Shown here: one piece after another, positions 45,641 to 56,661 of the stretch
Numbering within the stretch: position 1 is the stretch's first letter
How the letters are laid out: each line of letters begins with the position of its first letter
Assembly (NCBI GenBank): GCA_963920525.1
Contig: OY986437.1
Span: 28,935,063-28,999,062, forward strand
DNA: 64,000 nt
DNA from: Dichetophora obliterata
Lineage: Eukaryota > Arthropoda > Insecta > Diptera > Sciomyzidae
Direction: 5' to 3'
Notes under the pieces: generated by a model
Told to the model about the DNA's origin: nothing
Databases searched by the model: none
What the model saw: the letters and a program-made list of their open reading frames with translations, nothing else
Position numbers and translations under genes: made by a program

Positions 45641-46138
45641 CCCTCTAATGCCTCATTTTTTGTTAGACCTCCAAATCAGATTATACTAATTTGGGGACGA
45701 GAAAAACGAATCTGAAGTTCGTTTTCAATTTTAGTTCTTCGTTCATTTTTTACAGGTGAAAATGTCCACAATAGGTGAAAATATTAACTATTTTACATAT
45801 TTTTTTTTATCTCAATTAAAAGAAAAAACAACTTCTTACTAACTAGTATCTTTTTTTCACTTCGATCTCACTTCAATAAATTTTTTTTTTATTTACCAAA
45901 AATTGAGCTAAAAATTTCGAGTAAAAAGTTAATTGAATTCGTAAAAATATGATAAAATTTAAATTCAAATTGACGTAATTGCCAAATAGAGCATGCTAGA
46001 TCCAAGCGAGAAAAACTGAAATATAGCTTAAAGATTCGTCTAGACTTTGAAAGAAACCATTTGAAAAATTTTCCACAGACTACGGTTTTATAGCGATCGG
46101 TGTGAACCCACCTTTAGGCGGACTTGAGCATTAGAGGG
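45641..46138. mobile_element. piggyBac-like MITE, 498 bp
   Basis: The ends CCCTCTAATGC and inverse GCATTAGAGGG are flanked by TTAA (45637-45640 and 46139-46142). No transposase. It sits on the boundary between units 2 and 3. The single-ended motif TTAACCCTCCGATGCC at about 35673, 41540 and 49424 resembles one end of it. Confidence 0.82.
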
Positions 46139-46984
46139 TTAACCCTGGAACATGTAAAATTAAGTCTATTTGCTCAAATCAGGCATCCAACACAAAACTT
46201 AAGAAGACATGTTTGTAAGGCATGTCCGGATAGCATGTAAAATTAAACAAATATTTTCAATCTTAAATCTTTCAACATTAAGTCTTCTGCATATCTGAAG
46301 ATATGTTATTCATTTTGCAAATTAGAAGAATTTAAATGTGAAACTTGAAACAAAACGCCATTTTTTCAAGTGCTTTTCATTACATATTTAGCCATCATTC
46401 ATTACATATTTAGCCATTTAATTTAAATTCAATTTTAACATTAAGACATACGGAAATTTTTAAATTTAACAAAATTTAATATATTTTTCTTCTAAGCATT
46501 TTTAAATTATCACTAGATATCTACAAATCTTTTAAAATAATATATTTATAAATTTCACAAGATATTATTTTCAAATTATAGATAATATTTCTCAAACCGA
46601 TCAAAATATCATCGTTTTCAGCAAATTACTTGAATCAAGCAAATTGTTCTTAATTCAAGAAAAAAATTTTTCTCAGATCAATCAAATTATTCTAGTTTAC
46701 AGCAAATTGTTTTACTTGAATCAAGCAAAGTTTCTCACTTCAAGCAAATATCACACTTGAACATATAAAAAATTTTCTAGAGTTTTAAGCAAATGTTTCT
46801 TGAATTAAACATTTTTTTTTAATATTATGTGTTTTAAATGTATTCAGTTTCATCAAAATTATGCTTGAATTGATAAATTTACGCTTGAGTGTAACTGAAA
46901 ACCTATTTGTGGGATCCAAGCATAACATTTTTGATTTGTTCTCTCCGTGTAATATTAAATTATCTCATACTCCCACTTTCCCCT

Positions 46985-47736
46985 CTAAACAGCTGTCTCT
47001 TTTGCCTTCTTGTTCTCCGTTATCGTTTCATTTATAACTTTCTTCAAAATATTAACACCTGCTTTGTGAATTTTCTCATAGTATGGCAACTCTGCCATGC
47101 GTTCAACCCAGGCGCTCAATTTGGGGAACTTCTCTGCATCAATGGGCGCAAAGATCATTGAAGTGGAAATCGTAGCAATACAACATAGATCGGCTATGGT
47201 AAGATAAGAACCGCAGAGATACTCGTAGCTCGGCTGTTCAAGACAGTGCTCCAGACCATCGTATGCTTTTTGCATATAGATAACCTTGTCTTCACTTATC
47301 TCATACTCTCCAAAATACAGAATCGGTTCAACTATTAAACGATAACGCGAGAACAAATGACCACAATCAAAGTAGAGACGTGCGTTAAGTTCCATGCGTT
47401 TTATGGTATCTTTTGGATAGAGTAAATCGTCAGATGAGTACTTATCAGCCAGATATGAGCAGATCACATGTGAGTCGGTAACAATAATACCGTTATCATC
47501 GAGCACTGGAATTTTTTTGAGGATTAAGTTTAAGGAACTCGGGCGTCATGTGATCGCCTTCGCGCAGATTCATATCGCTGTAATTTTGAGATGTAGTAGA
47601 AAACCGATAACTTAGTTGTGCTCAACACTACAATTTACCGAAAATCGAATTCGATGCCCAACGCTGCTGCAGTCGACAGTACCGCACGGCATGGTGGACT
47701 GCGTGGAGTGTAGTAAAGAATTGGTTTGGTTGCCGT
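46985..47736 (-). pseudogene. GstE11-like: GST pseudogene 3 (lost start codon, 2-base frameshift)
   Basis: Exon 1 (47736-47639) still encodes ATKPILYYTPRSPPCRAVL, but its initiator reads ACG instead of ATG. Its splice acceptor and leader are gone: unit 2 has about 70 bp more between the start and GAATATCGTACACTTG. Exon 2 (47577-46985) has a net 2-base loss at about 47511-47516, in the codons for NPQHTIPVL. Downstream of it 173 codons remain open to KETAV and the stop. The donor has weakened to GTAAAT. It was silenced independently of unit 2. Confidence 0.93.
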
Positions 47737-48280
47737 GCCACTTGATTACGAATATCGTACACTTGAAAAATCGTGATGGTGTTTCAACTACTTGTTATAA
47801 CAGATGACAATTCAAACATGTTAAACAATGCGAATTAGAACAATCACTCTAATTATTCTGAAGAATATTGTTTTTACGATATCAATATTATGTTCAAACT
47901 AGTTACTTTGCCTCTTGAGCAATTTGCCAGCGACTAAAGTTGGCTGGAAGCCACAGTTCAATTTTGTGGAGTAATAAAGTGAACTTATCTAAGATAGTTT
48001 CTTAAACAACATCTACGTAGAGTTGCCATTTAACATGTTTTTATGCTACATTCTAAGAAATTTAAATATTCCACAAATTTCTTATTAATGACAGTTTGTG
48101 TTTTAAAATTATCAATCAAAGAAATTAAAAAAATAAGAAACTAACCAAATTTTAGAATCAAATTTAAATCACGAAAATTAAAAAAACTTCATTATTTCTA
48201 ATGCTATCCTTACTTTCAAGATATCGTTGGAAAGGTTTTGAGTGGTTGCATTGATTTTTGATTATATTTACTTAAATTAA

Positions 48281-48997
48281 GGTATAATATACGTGTAAAA
48301 ATAGAAAAACAGCAGGTTGTTTTCAAACATTTTTTGAGGTACAAGGAAATGTTATATTGTTTTGAAATTTATTTGTATTTATTTACATAATTTGTATAAT
48401 TTATAATTTATTGTACTATATAATTATTTTCTATTAATTTTCTGGCTTTCTATAGAGTTCGCTAAAAATGAAATTGGAAAAAAACAGCCAAAACGGTTCG
48501 ACAGATAACTCAAAATCTGTTTCTTCAATTTCAATGAATCTTATTGCATTTCGCTCCTAATTTTGTCCTTTAAGCAACCCACCTAAATTCAAGTACCTAT
48601 TTCCTTTTGTTTTTCTTTTTAATTGACAAAAAAGCTCGCAAAAATCTATTTTTTTACCTTTTTTTTCAAACCTGCACCATAATTTAAAAAAACCCCCGGG
48701 GGTCGTTTGTAGGTGGGATGCTTAATTATTGACCTATACTTAAAAATGACATTTGATTTGTTTGTGTCAGATACTTGGGAAAGGCCATATCCATCGAACA
48801 GTTTTGGATGTTTTTTTTTTTCAATTTAACTTTTAGCGACCTTTATAAAAAGCCAGAAAAGCGCTAAAAAAAATATTAAATAATTTTTATGTACAATAAC
48901 CCGTCTTAATTTCAAAAAAATATAACAACTCCTTGTACCTCAAAAAATTGTTTGAAAACAAGCTACTGTTTTTTTCTTTTTACACGTATATTATACC
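48281..48997. mobile_element. TTAA element with 250-bp inverted ends, unit 3 copy
   Basis: Complete 717-bp copy: GGTATAATATACGTG at the left, the inverse at the right, TTAA at 48277-48280 and 48998-49001. Same site as the unit 2 copy, so the insertion came before units 2 and 3 separated. No transposase inside. Confidence 0.9.
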
Positions 48998-49674
48998 TTA
49001 ATATAAGGGCATTTTCGCCGAAAGGTCCAACGTGTCCAAAAAATTAAAAGTTATTAAGAACTTATTATTTAATGATATTATTTTAGAGAAACAGTTGTAT
49101 TCTATTGATTTAAGCAATTTATACATAAGTACCTTTACCATTATGATCAAATTATCTGCACTGTTTCACAAATGGAGTTTTTCTTTTTCGTAAATGTTTA
49201 GTAAATGTTTCGTACATGTTTCTCTTTTAGTAAAAATTAAAGGCATTGGCTAAAGATAATGAAAAAATGGTTAAGACAAGGAAAGAAAAATATATTAAAT
49301 TTGGTTTTTAATTACTAAATTACAAAATTACTTAACTACTTAATTACTAAGCTACCCAATGTATTCCTAATGGATAAAATGTCACGTTCGAATGGTCACC
49401 ATAATCTGAGTCAAGATTATGATTAACCCTCCAATGCCTGAAAAGGTCCAATGAGACCTATGCAGCATTCAACGATTCGACCAAGATTTCAATATGACTC
49501 GACCGCAGCCTTCCTGACTTCTTTAAAGAGGCTTTATAGAAGCTAATGAAGTTAGACACGATGCAATTACGTAAACATTTTACTTATCTGTCCACAGGGC
49601 CTTGTATGGGCTTTCATACAATATGCACAAGGTTTTTGTTTTTTCTGGAATTTTCTTATTATTTACTTGTGTTT

Positions 49675-50285
49675 TATAGCTATACTAGCTGAAATTCGGC
49701 ATGTTTCTGCCTCGCCCCCGTTGCCAAACGCGTATAAAATGTTATCAGTGAAACGACATGTGTAAATGAGGTCGAATACTGAATTCCATGGTTGTGCGAT
49801 CTATAACTCAAAAGCTATTTAATTTCTCAAATTATGGTAGTAGTGAGGTGCCACTCCCCTTTATCAATACTAATAAAATGTTATTAGTGAAACTGCACGT
49901 ATAAATCGTGGTCAAATACCGAATTCCGAGGCTGTATGTCCTATAACTCCTATTATATTCTATTCTTTCCGATATTGCAAATTAAGCTTGTGTGGGAGGT
50001 GCCACGCCCCTTAAATAACACCTATAAAATGTTATCAGTTAAACGATTCATGTAAATTGTGTTCGAATACCGAATTCCGAGGCTTTGCAACCCATAGTCC
50101 CAAAGCTATTCGATATTACGTTCGAATTAAGCTGAAAAACGAAATTTTTCGACTGTTTTTCCCAAACCTTTGCGTAGCAATTATGAACAAATCCGAAGAT
50201 GGAAATACCTAATTTAGTTCAGTCATTTTAAAGTTTAAGGCATCCAAACAAACCACAATCAATTTTTATATACACAGATGTGCTG
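49675..50285 (+). repeat. Composite repeat with T1 monomers, unit 3 copy
   Basis: TATAGCTATACTAGCTGAAAT, three CCACNCCCC monomers (about 49712, 49851 and 50000), then the GATGTGCTGG edge, after which LINE 2 sequence begins. Confidence 0.75.
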
Positions 50286-53200
50286 GCAAAGTGCTGATTT
50301 TTTTTCTATTTCATCTACACTACACCATTTTACACATTCAACAATACACCAGACTTATGAACACAAAAAATTTAAATGACACCTTTAGGGTCTAAAAAAT
50401 GTAATAACTATAAGCAGCATACCCCATATTCATAAAGAAAGTCCCTGGGGACCTTGTCAGGCAACGACGTAATAGAGTATGTCAAGCATCGGGGGGTTAA
50501 AAAAAAGAAGGAAGATATTAATGAATAATAGAAATGATAGAATTCATAAAGGGGGGGGGGGGGGGGTGGGGTTGCTATTTACTGCAGAAAAACATAAATG
50601 TTACAGTAATTAATAAATCAAACTGTGATAGTGTTGAGTTTTTAAATCTTTATATTTCTGATAGCAATACAAAAATTTTTCTTTCTTGTGTCTATAATCC
50701 TAACAAATGTTTTAGTCTAAATTCCTACTTCTCTCAACTTTCTGATTTAGCAGTCGACTTTGATTTTTTTGTTTTGTGTGGGGATTTCAATGTTTATCTT
50801 TTATGTCATGATAACATCTCTAAATCTATGTACGAAAATGTGTCTTCTGTCGGTCTGTCAATTGTAAATAATACTATGCCCACGCGATTTTCCCATAATC
50901 ATATTCCTAGTCTTCTTCATTATTTTATTGTCTCTGACTGTTCTTTTGTTTGACCAGATTTATTTTATCTCTGATCATGATTTAATCTTCTGTTCTCTCG
51001 ACATTAACTTATCTCGTACAGCTACCTCTAGGACTATCTCTTACCCAGACTTTAAATCAATAAACTTCTCTTCCCTCTATCGTGATATATGCTTAGTACC
51101 CTGGAATGATAAATGGTTTTTCTCTGATGTTAATGAAAAAGTAGAAGCCTTCTCTAATATCCTTAAAAATTTTTTTGTAAATCATGTTCCCACTAGAACT
51201 ACTGTTAAAAAAAATGTTTCCTGCCCATGGTTTAATACAAATGTCAAAAATGCTATAAAAAAACGAAACAAAATGCACAGTTGTTGGAAAAAAATCCCGT
51301 CGTCTGAAAATTGGGAAAATTACAGGATTGCCAGAAATGCTTCAGTTCTAGCTATTAAGCAATCGAAACGGAACTACTGCTCTGCTAAATTAAATACCTC
51401 GCTTCCATCCAAAGTTCTGTGGAAAAATCTAAAAAACCTAGGAATTGGGAAAAAATCTGGCTCTGATTGTAACGTTAATCCTGACGTTCTTAACCATTTC
51501 TTTCTCTCCAGCAATTCTTCTCAAGAAAACATAAATATAGTTGATGTCATTGTTGAACCACACTTCCAATTCTCTTCAGTCAGTGAGAATGATGTGGGCA
51601 AGTACATAATGAAAGTTAAATCAAATGCTGTTGGGGAGGATGGCATCTCGATAAGATTTATAAAGATAATTATACCCTACATTCTTAGTCCGTTTACCCA
51701 CATCATCAACCACTGTTTTACAACGTCTTCTTTTCCTCATTCCTGGAAAATTGCTAAGGTGGTCTCAATTGCTAAAAAATCGTCTGCGGTCGAAGCCAAT
51801 GATTTCAGGCCAATTAGTATTTTGTCCTCGCTGTCTAAGGTGTGTGAAGCGATTATGGCAGATCAAATCTCAATTTTTTTTTAATACTAATAATATGCTT
51901 TCTCCTCTACAATCTGGATTTCGAGCTGGCCATAGCTGTTCCACTGCTACTATGAAAGTTTTGGACGATATACGAAAATCATTTTACAAAGGGCATATTA
52001 CTCTTCTCTGCATGCTCGACTTTTCCAAGGCTTTCGACACTGTAAATCACAACTTACTTTGCCAAAAACTAAAGTGCTGGTATGGCTTTTGTGATAATGC
52101 TGTAAGTCTTTTGAGAAGCTATTTGTCGAATAGATTGCAAAGAGTAAGGCTTGGTGATAGGTGTTCTCAATTTAATTTGGTACGCAGTGGAGTGCCACAA
52201 GGTTCAATTCTTGGCCCATTGCTATTTTCAGTTTTTATAAATGACATTTTCTCAACTTGTAAATATTCTTCTATGCATGCATACGCGGATGATATTCAAT
52301 TACATCTTTCCCGTAGAACTGGTCTCTTGGAGGACTTGAGTTGTAGACTTAACGAAGATCTCCAAGATATAAACCAGTGGTCTTTAAGAAACGGTTTGCA
52401 GCTTAATGCACTAAAATCTCACGTTCTACCGATCTAGGCATCTAAAAATTTTTTTTGAAAATATCCCTGACTTGTTTATAGGTGATAAGAAACTTAAACT
52501 TGTTACCAATTTTGTAAGCCTAGGTTTCCATATAAACTCTAAGCTGACGTGCACCGATCATTATACGTGCACTGATCATTATACAGCATTATACGTATAA
52601 TATATTGTTGTCTTAGAAATCTTAGAATGTCTTCTGACTTTACGCCCTTAGAAGCCAGGCGTAAGCTTGTAGTACAGTTGATATTACCTATAACAACGTA
52701 CTCTGAACTTATATACAGCAAATTAGATTCACACTCTGAGCATAAACTACATGTAGCATTCAATCACGCTACTAGATATGTCCATGGCATTCGGAAATTC
52801 GATCATATTTCACAGTACAAGAAATCCGTTCTTGGTTGCGACTTATCTAATTACCTTAACGCCAGGACTTGTATCTTTTTATACAAACTAATTCAGTCTA
52901 AAACTCCCTTATACCTATTTGAAAAACTACAATTCTCCCAGTCAGCTCGAAGTAATGTTCTGATAGTACCTAATTTTAAATTCCTTAATTCAACGAGATT
53001 ATTTTTCATCACGCCATTCAATTATGGAATTCTTTACCAAACCATTTAAAATTCATTGATGGAATTGGAAACTTTAGACAAGCTGTATTTAAAATGTTTA
53101 CTTAACTACAGAGTTTTGTTAATGTAACCAGTTTTCTTACTTTATTTCACTCCTTTTCTCTATCCTCTTTCATCTGATTCTTTTCTGTTTTCTTTATAAT

Positions 53201-53463
53201 ACTGTCTATCTTCATCTTTTATTATTCAAATACTTAAAAGCTAAATTAAATCATATTTTTAATAATAATAATCGTATATTTCTTTCAATTATAAACTTAA
53301 ATAACTTATGCTCAAAATTCAAAATGGTTAATTTTTGTTTTGTAATTTTTGTTATATATAATATTTAATTCTAAATTATATTTTTTTGTATAGCCAAAGA
53401 ACTTGTTCTTATTATACTAATGTACTAAAATAAATAAAAAAATAAATAAAAAATAAAATAAAA
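50286..53463 (+). mobile_element. Non-LTR retrotransposon (LINE 2), inserted in unit 3
   Basis: Unit 2 runs directly from GATGTGCTGG to ATATTTAAATCAAA. In unit 3 about 3.2 kb lies between these words and ends in an A-rich AAATAAA tail (53428-53463). The 5-prime part is truncated or degenerate: the recognisable protein starts inside the endonuclease. A G16 run at 50551-50566 falls where related LINEs encode a glycine-rich GGVAIY segment. Confidence 0.88.
50534..53110 (+). pseudogene. LINE 2 endonuclease/reverse transcriptase, frameshifted
   Basis: Pieces in successive frames: endonuclease with NVTVINKSNC, VLCGDFNVYL (about 50775) and FISDHDLIF (about 50967); the linker region with CPWFNTNVKNAIKKRNK; reverse transcriptase with GEDGISIRFIK (about 51636), FRPISILSSLSKV, then after a frameshift at about 51880 SGFRAGHSC, LDFSKAFDTVNH, GVPQGSILGPLLF and YADD (52282-52293); and the C-terminal RHGIRKFDH-like part. 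A run of T at 51872-51880 explains one shift and AAAAAC near 50588 another. It is CR1/Jockey-like and differs from LINE 1. Inactive. Confidence 0.9.
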
Positions 53464-54364
53464 ATATTTAAATCAAATCCAAAACATTATAAGATAACAT
53501 TAAGATAAGATAGGTTCTAAAATTAGTCGCACTAAAATCTTGTCGGTGAATTCTGACTTTCTTTATATGGCCACGAAAACTACTTCCATTTTCATCCCGT
53601 TCGAATTATGTTTTTTTTTGCGTGTATCTTTAAACCAGGATTATGTCTGATATAAACTTTGACACTAAATAAACTGTTATCAAAGATCTATAATGTAAAG
53701 TAAAAACAAAATGAATACATGTTTTTTTTTCCTTTGCCTAAAATATGAATTATCAAATAAACACTTACTGGACAGTATTGATAGAAATAATAAAAACCTG
53801 AACATTTTTCAGGACGTTGTAAAACCACTGTAACGGATCAGCATGATCGCCTTTTGAGTAATAAGATAGTGATCTGGTGGAAGCTAGCTTCATTAAATGC
53901 TTAATATTAAATAAACTTACCTGCTTTACAAAGAGTTTTGGATCAGTGGTTAACGTGTAAAACTATCAATCGAAGTGATAAGAGTTCAGATCTTACTGGA
54001 TACAAAGAAATATTTTTAAAAATTTATTCTCTTGTTGGTTTATTGCTTGTGCATACAAAAACGTGACAAGACTCGAAATGTTTTTCATGATGAAAATTTT
54101 TCGTGACGAGACTCGAAAAAATTTACTCTCTATAAAATCTTAGCCTAAGAAGTTTCACTTCAAAAATATATATTATAAAGATATTGAATTTTGAAAGTTT
54201 TTCAATTAAAATAAAATAAAAAATATCAAAAGTATGCCTGAAAAACAGCAGTATCTTTAATCCGAATGAAAACATTTACAATTTTTTGATTCAGATTGGA
54301 AGAGCTTTTTCCGGCCTATAATTTCTATATTTTCTACTACTACTATACTATCTACTACTATATT

Positions 54365-54513
54365 TTTTACTACTATTACACCAGCCAATATTTTTCCAAT
54401 AAATTCAATTTTTAAAGATTATTTCAATCCAATCCAGTTCACGGATGGTTATCACTAGAGTCAAAATGTTTTGAGAATCATCATTATATTAGCCAAGAAT
54501 TATTTTAAAGAAG
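54365..54513 (+). repeat. Interspersed repeat R4, unit 3 copy (interrupted)
   Basis: TACACCAGCCAATATTTTTC to TTATTTTAAAGAAG. The remainder (GATGAAGCGTGAGGTGC) resumes at about 56143, after the insertion listed next. Confidence 0.75.
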
Positions 54514-54515
54514 CA

Positions 54516-56118
54516 CACAGTGGACGAAATGGCTTATTTAGCGGTATTCAATTAAAAACTCCAAAATAAATAAAGATATCGAAATGGAATTTGGCATGGG
54601 AGTTAATAAAAATGTAATACACAAATTTGTAAAGTTAAACATTGTTGTTGTTGTGCGATATGTTCTGCTCTCGTATACAACCAAGAAACAAAGACAAAAA
54701 AAAGAGACAAAAAAGAGACAAAAAAATACACGTTTCGGGTTTCGGCGTTTTAAAAGTTGTCATCTAAATAAGTTTTTAATGTGGGTTTTAAATTGAACAA
54801 GTCAGGGTACATTAGCGGGAGAAGTAGTTGAAATTTGATACTGATATTTTGCTTACACCCAGGAATGTTCAGTATTGAATTTTTTTTGGAATCCGCACAT
54901 GAACACATTCACGTCCCACAAAACCCACTATAGTAAAAACCATTGATCAATTCAATTTTTAACTTTTGCTTGTTTTTTAATTTTAGTAATTAATTATAGT
55001 AAAAACTGTTAAAAAAAATTATGCCGAATCCGATTTTTATTTGTTTTAAATATAAAATATAATATATTTAATGCAAATAGCTTAAGGCAAATATATCTGT
55101 TTCTAATCACAATCAGAAGAATCAGAACCATCAGCGTCTTCTGGAATATTTGGCTCTGAAAGCAAATTAAGTACATCTCTATTGTTTTATATTGTTTTTG
55201 AAACTTCACTGGATCTACAAATTATTTCTTCACTGACTCCAGTTAAAAATGGAGCTACTTTTGGTTATTGAAATATTTTCTAGCATTATTTCCGGTGTTA
55301 GTATTTCCCGACCCAGGCTTTGGAATATCAACAAATAAACACATTTCCTTTCTTAACATTTTTTGTATATTCAGTTTAGTTTGCTGTACAATAAATTTAT
55401 CATCAGAGCTACGAATTCGCGACTTTTTAATTGGTAATCAATTCGCAATATGTAAAATGCGCTTAAACCATTAAAAAATAATTATAAATTAAAATCTCTT
55501 CCCCTTTAAGTTCCCTTTCTATCCTCTAGAGGGCACCATATTAAACTTAATATGATGTCACCTAGCCTATAACAAGCGGACGAGCAAGACGCTTCTAACG
55601 ATACCTCAATAGTAAAATTATGATAAGTAGTTTTGAAGTTAGGAGTTCACTTGACTTTCTGTCCTCTAGAGAACGCCATATTAAATTTTTGTGACGTCAC
55701 ATAACCTATCACCAGCGGACGATTAAAACACTTCCAAGGATACCTCATTTGTAAAATTATGATAAGTAGTTTAGAAGTTAGGGTAGTTAAGAAGTAAGGG
55801 GTTTAGTTAACTTTTTGTCCTTTATAGGGCGCCATATTAAACTTTTTCACCGGACAAAAAGTCTAATCAACGCCGTTAATATTGACAAAATTCACGTACT
55901 GAGTAAACAGGCTTCAAAATCTTTCAATTCACTTGCTGCACTGTATGTTACATTTGAAAGCTTAAAGCTGTGCAAATATTGAAAGCAAAACAAAAGTGAA
56001 AATGTCAATTTACTCAATGGAGTGAGTGTTGGTAATCAATAAAATGCAAAAAATTGTTCGAGTAAAAATTTTAGAATTTGACTTAAATGCCGCTAGATCA
56101 GTGTTTTCAATCACTGTG
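54516..56118. mobile_element. CACAGTG-ended insertion, about 1.6 kb
   Basis: Defined by comparison: unit 2 has no such sequence between the two halves of R4. The left end reads CACAGTGGACGAAATGG and the right end CAATCACTGTG, so only about 7 bp are inverted. No transposase or other gene is recognised inside, and the small frames (54584-54796, 55009-55209, 55268-55474) have no signature. The boundaries are approximate. Confidence 0.55.
55502..55860 (+). repeat. Tandem repeat, about 145-bp unit, 2.4 copies
   Basis: The words CCTCTAGAG-GNCACCATATTAAA recur at about 55525, 55665 and 55820, with AAAATTATGATAAGTAGTTT between. Confidence 0.8.
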
Positions 56119-56661
56119 ATACGTCCCGAAAAAAATTTTTATTGATGAAGCGTGAGGTGCTTTACTGCACATTAGATATATTGAAATATGTTCGATTTTT
56201 AATTGACTTATAACTTGAAATATGAGCGTTTAAAGAATAAAATTATTCAAGTAAGGGATCTCAGGATTAGTAAGAGGTAGGACTGTGTTGAGGTATCGGA
56301 TGAAAGGTCTGGGTGAGAAGGTTTGTACAATAGGATTAGATTGTATCATTAGAAAGTTATTGTTACATTGATGTGCAGAAACTAGTTTGATTTTGGATAA
56401 GTGATAGGATTTTAATTTATGTTAAAATATTCAGATTACACTCACGGAACTGGCGATGCTATCAAAATATCGCTTCTTCTAGCCGTAATATTACGGTTCT
56501 CAAAAATTTAATATATGAGGCTGTGACAGCTTCCATAATGGCTGCTAGATTCCAGTTTAAAAGCTGCTATTTCGTTTTTGACAACCTCATAGGAAGTTGT
56601 AAGAACTTACAATGGTGAGAGGAATTCGGTTTTGATAGCCGAATCGTGGAGGGGTCATAAC

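Larger units (their letters stand above)
36240..46142 (-). repeat. Tandem GST unit 2
   Basis: Begins at CTTAAGAAAGTGCAAAATTA, whose counterparts are at about 46150 (diverged) and 60175. It contains the 3-prime flank, a GST pseudogene, the 5-prime flank and the region ending in the (TCTCG)AAGTAACT-AGTGGAGAGAAA words at 45540-45575 (counterpart 60110-60140). Unit-specific insertions are at 39.56-41.49, 43204, 44185 and 45641. The 3-prime flank (36640-37310) has a degenerate TTGAATCAAGCAAA repeat. Confidence 0.85.
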
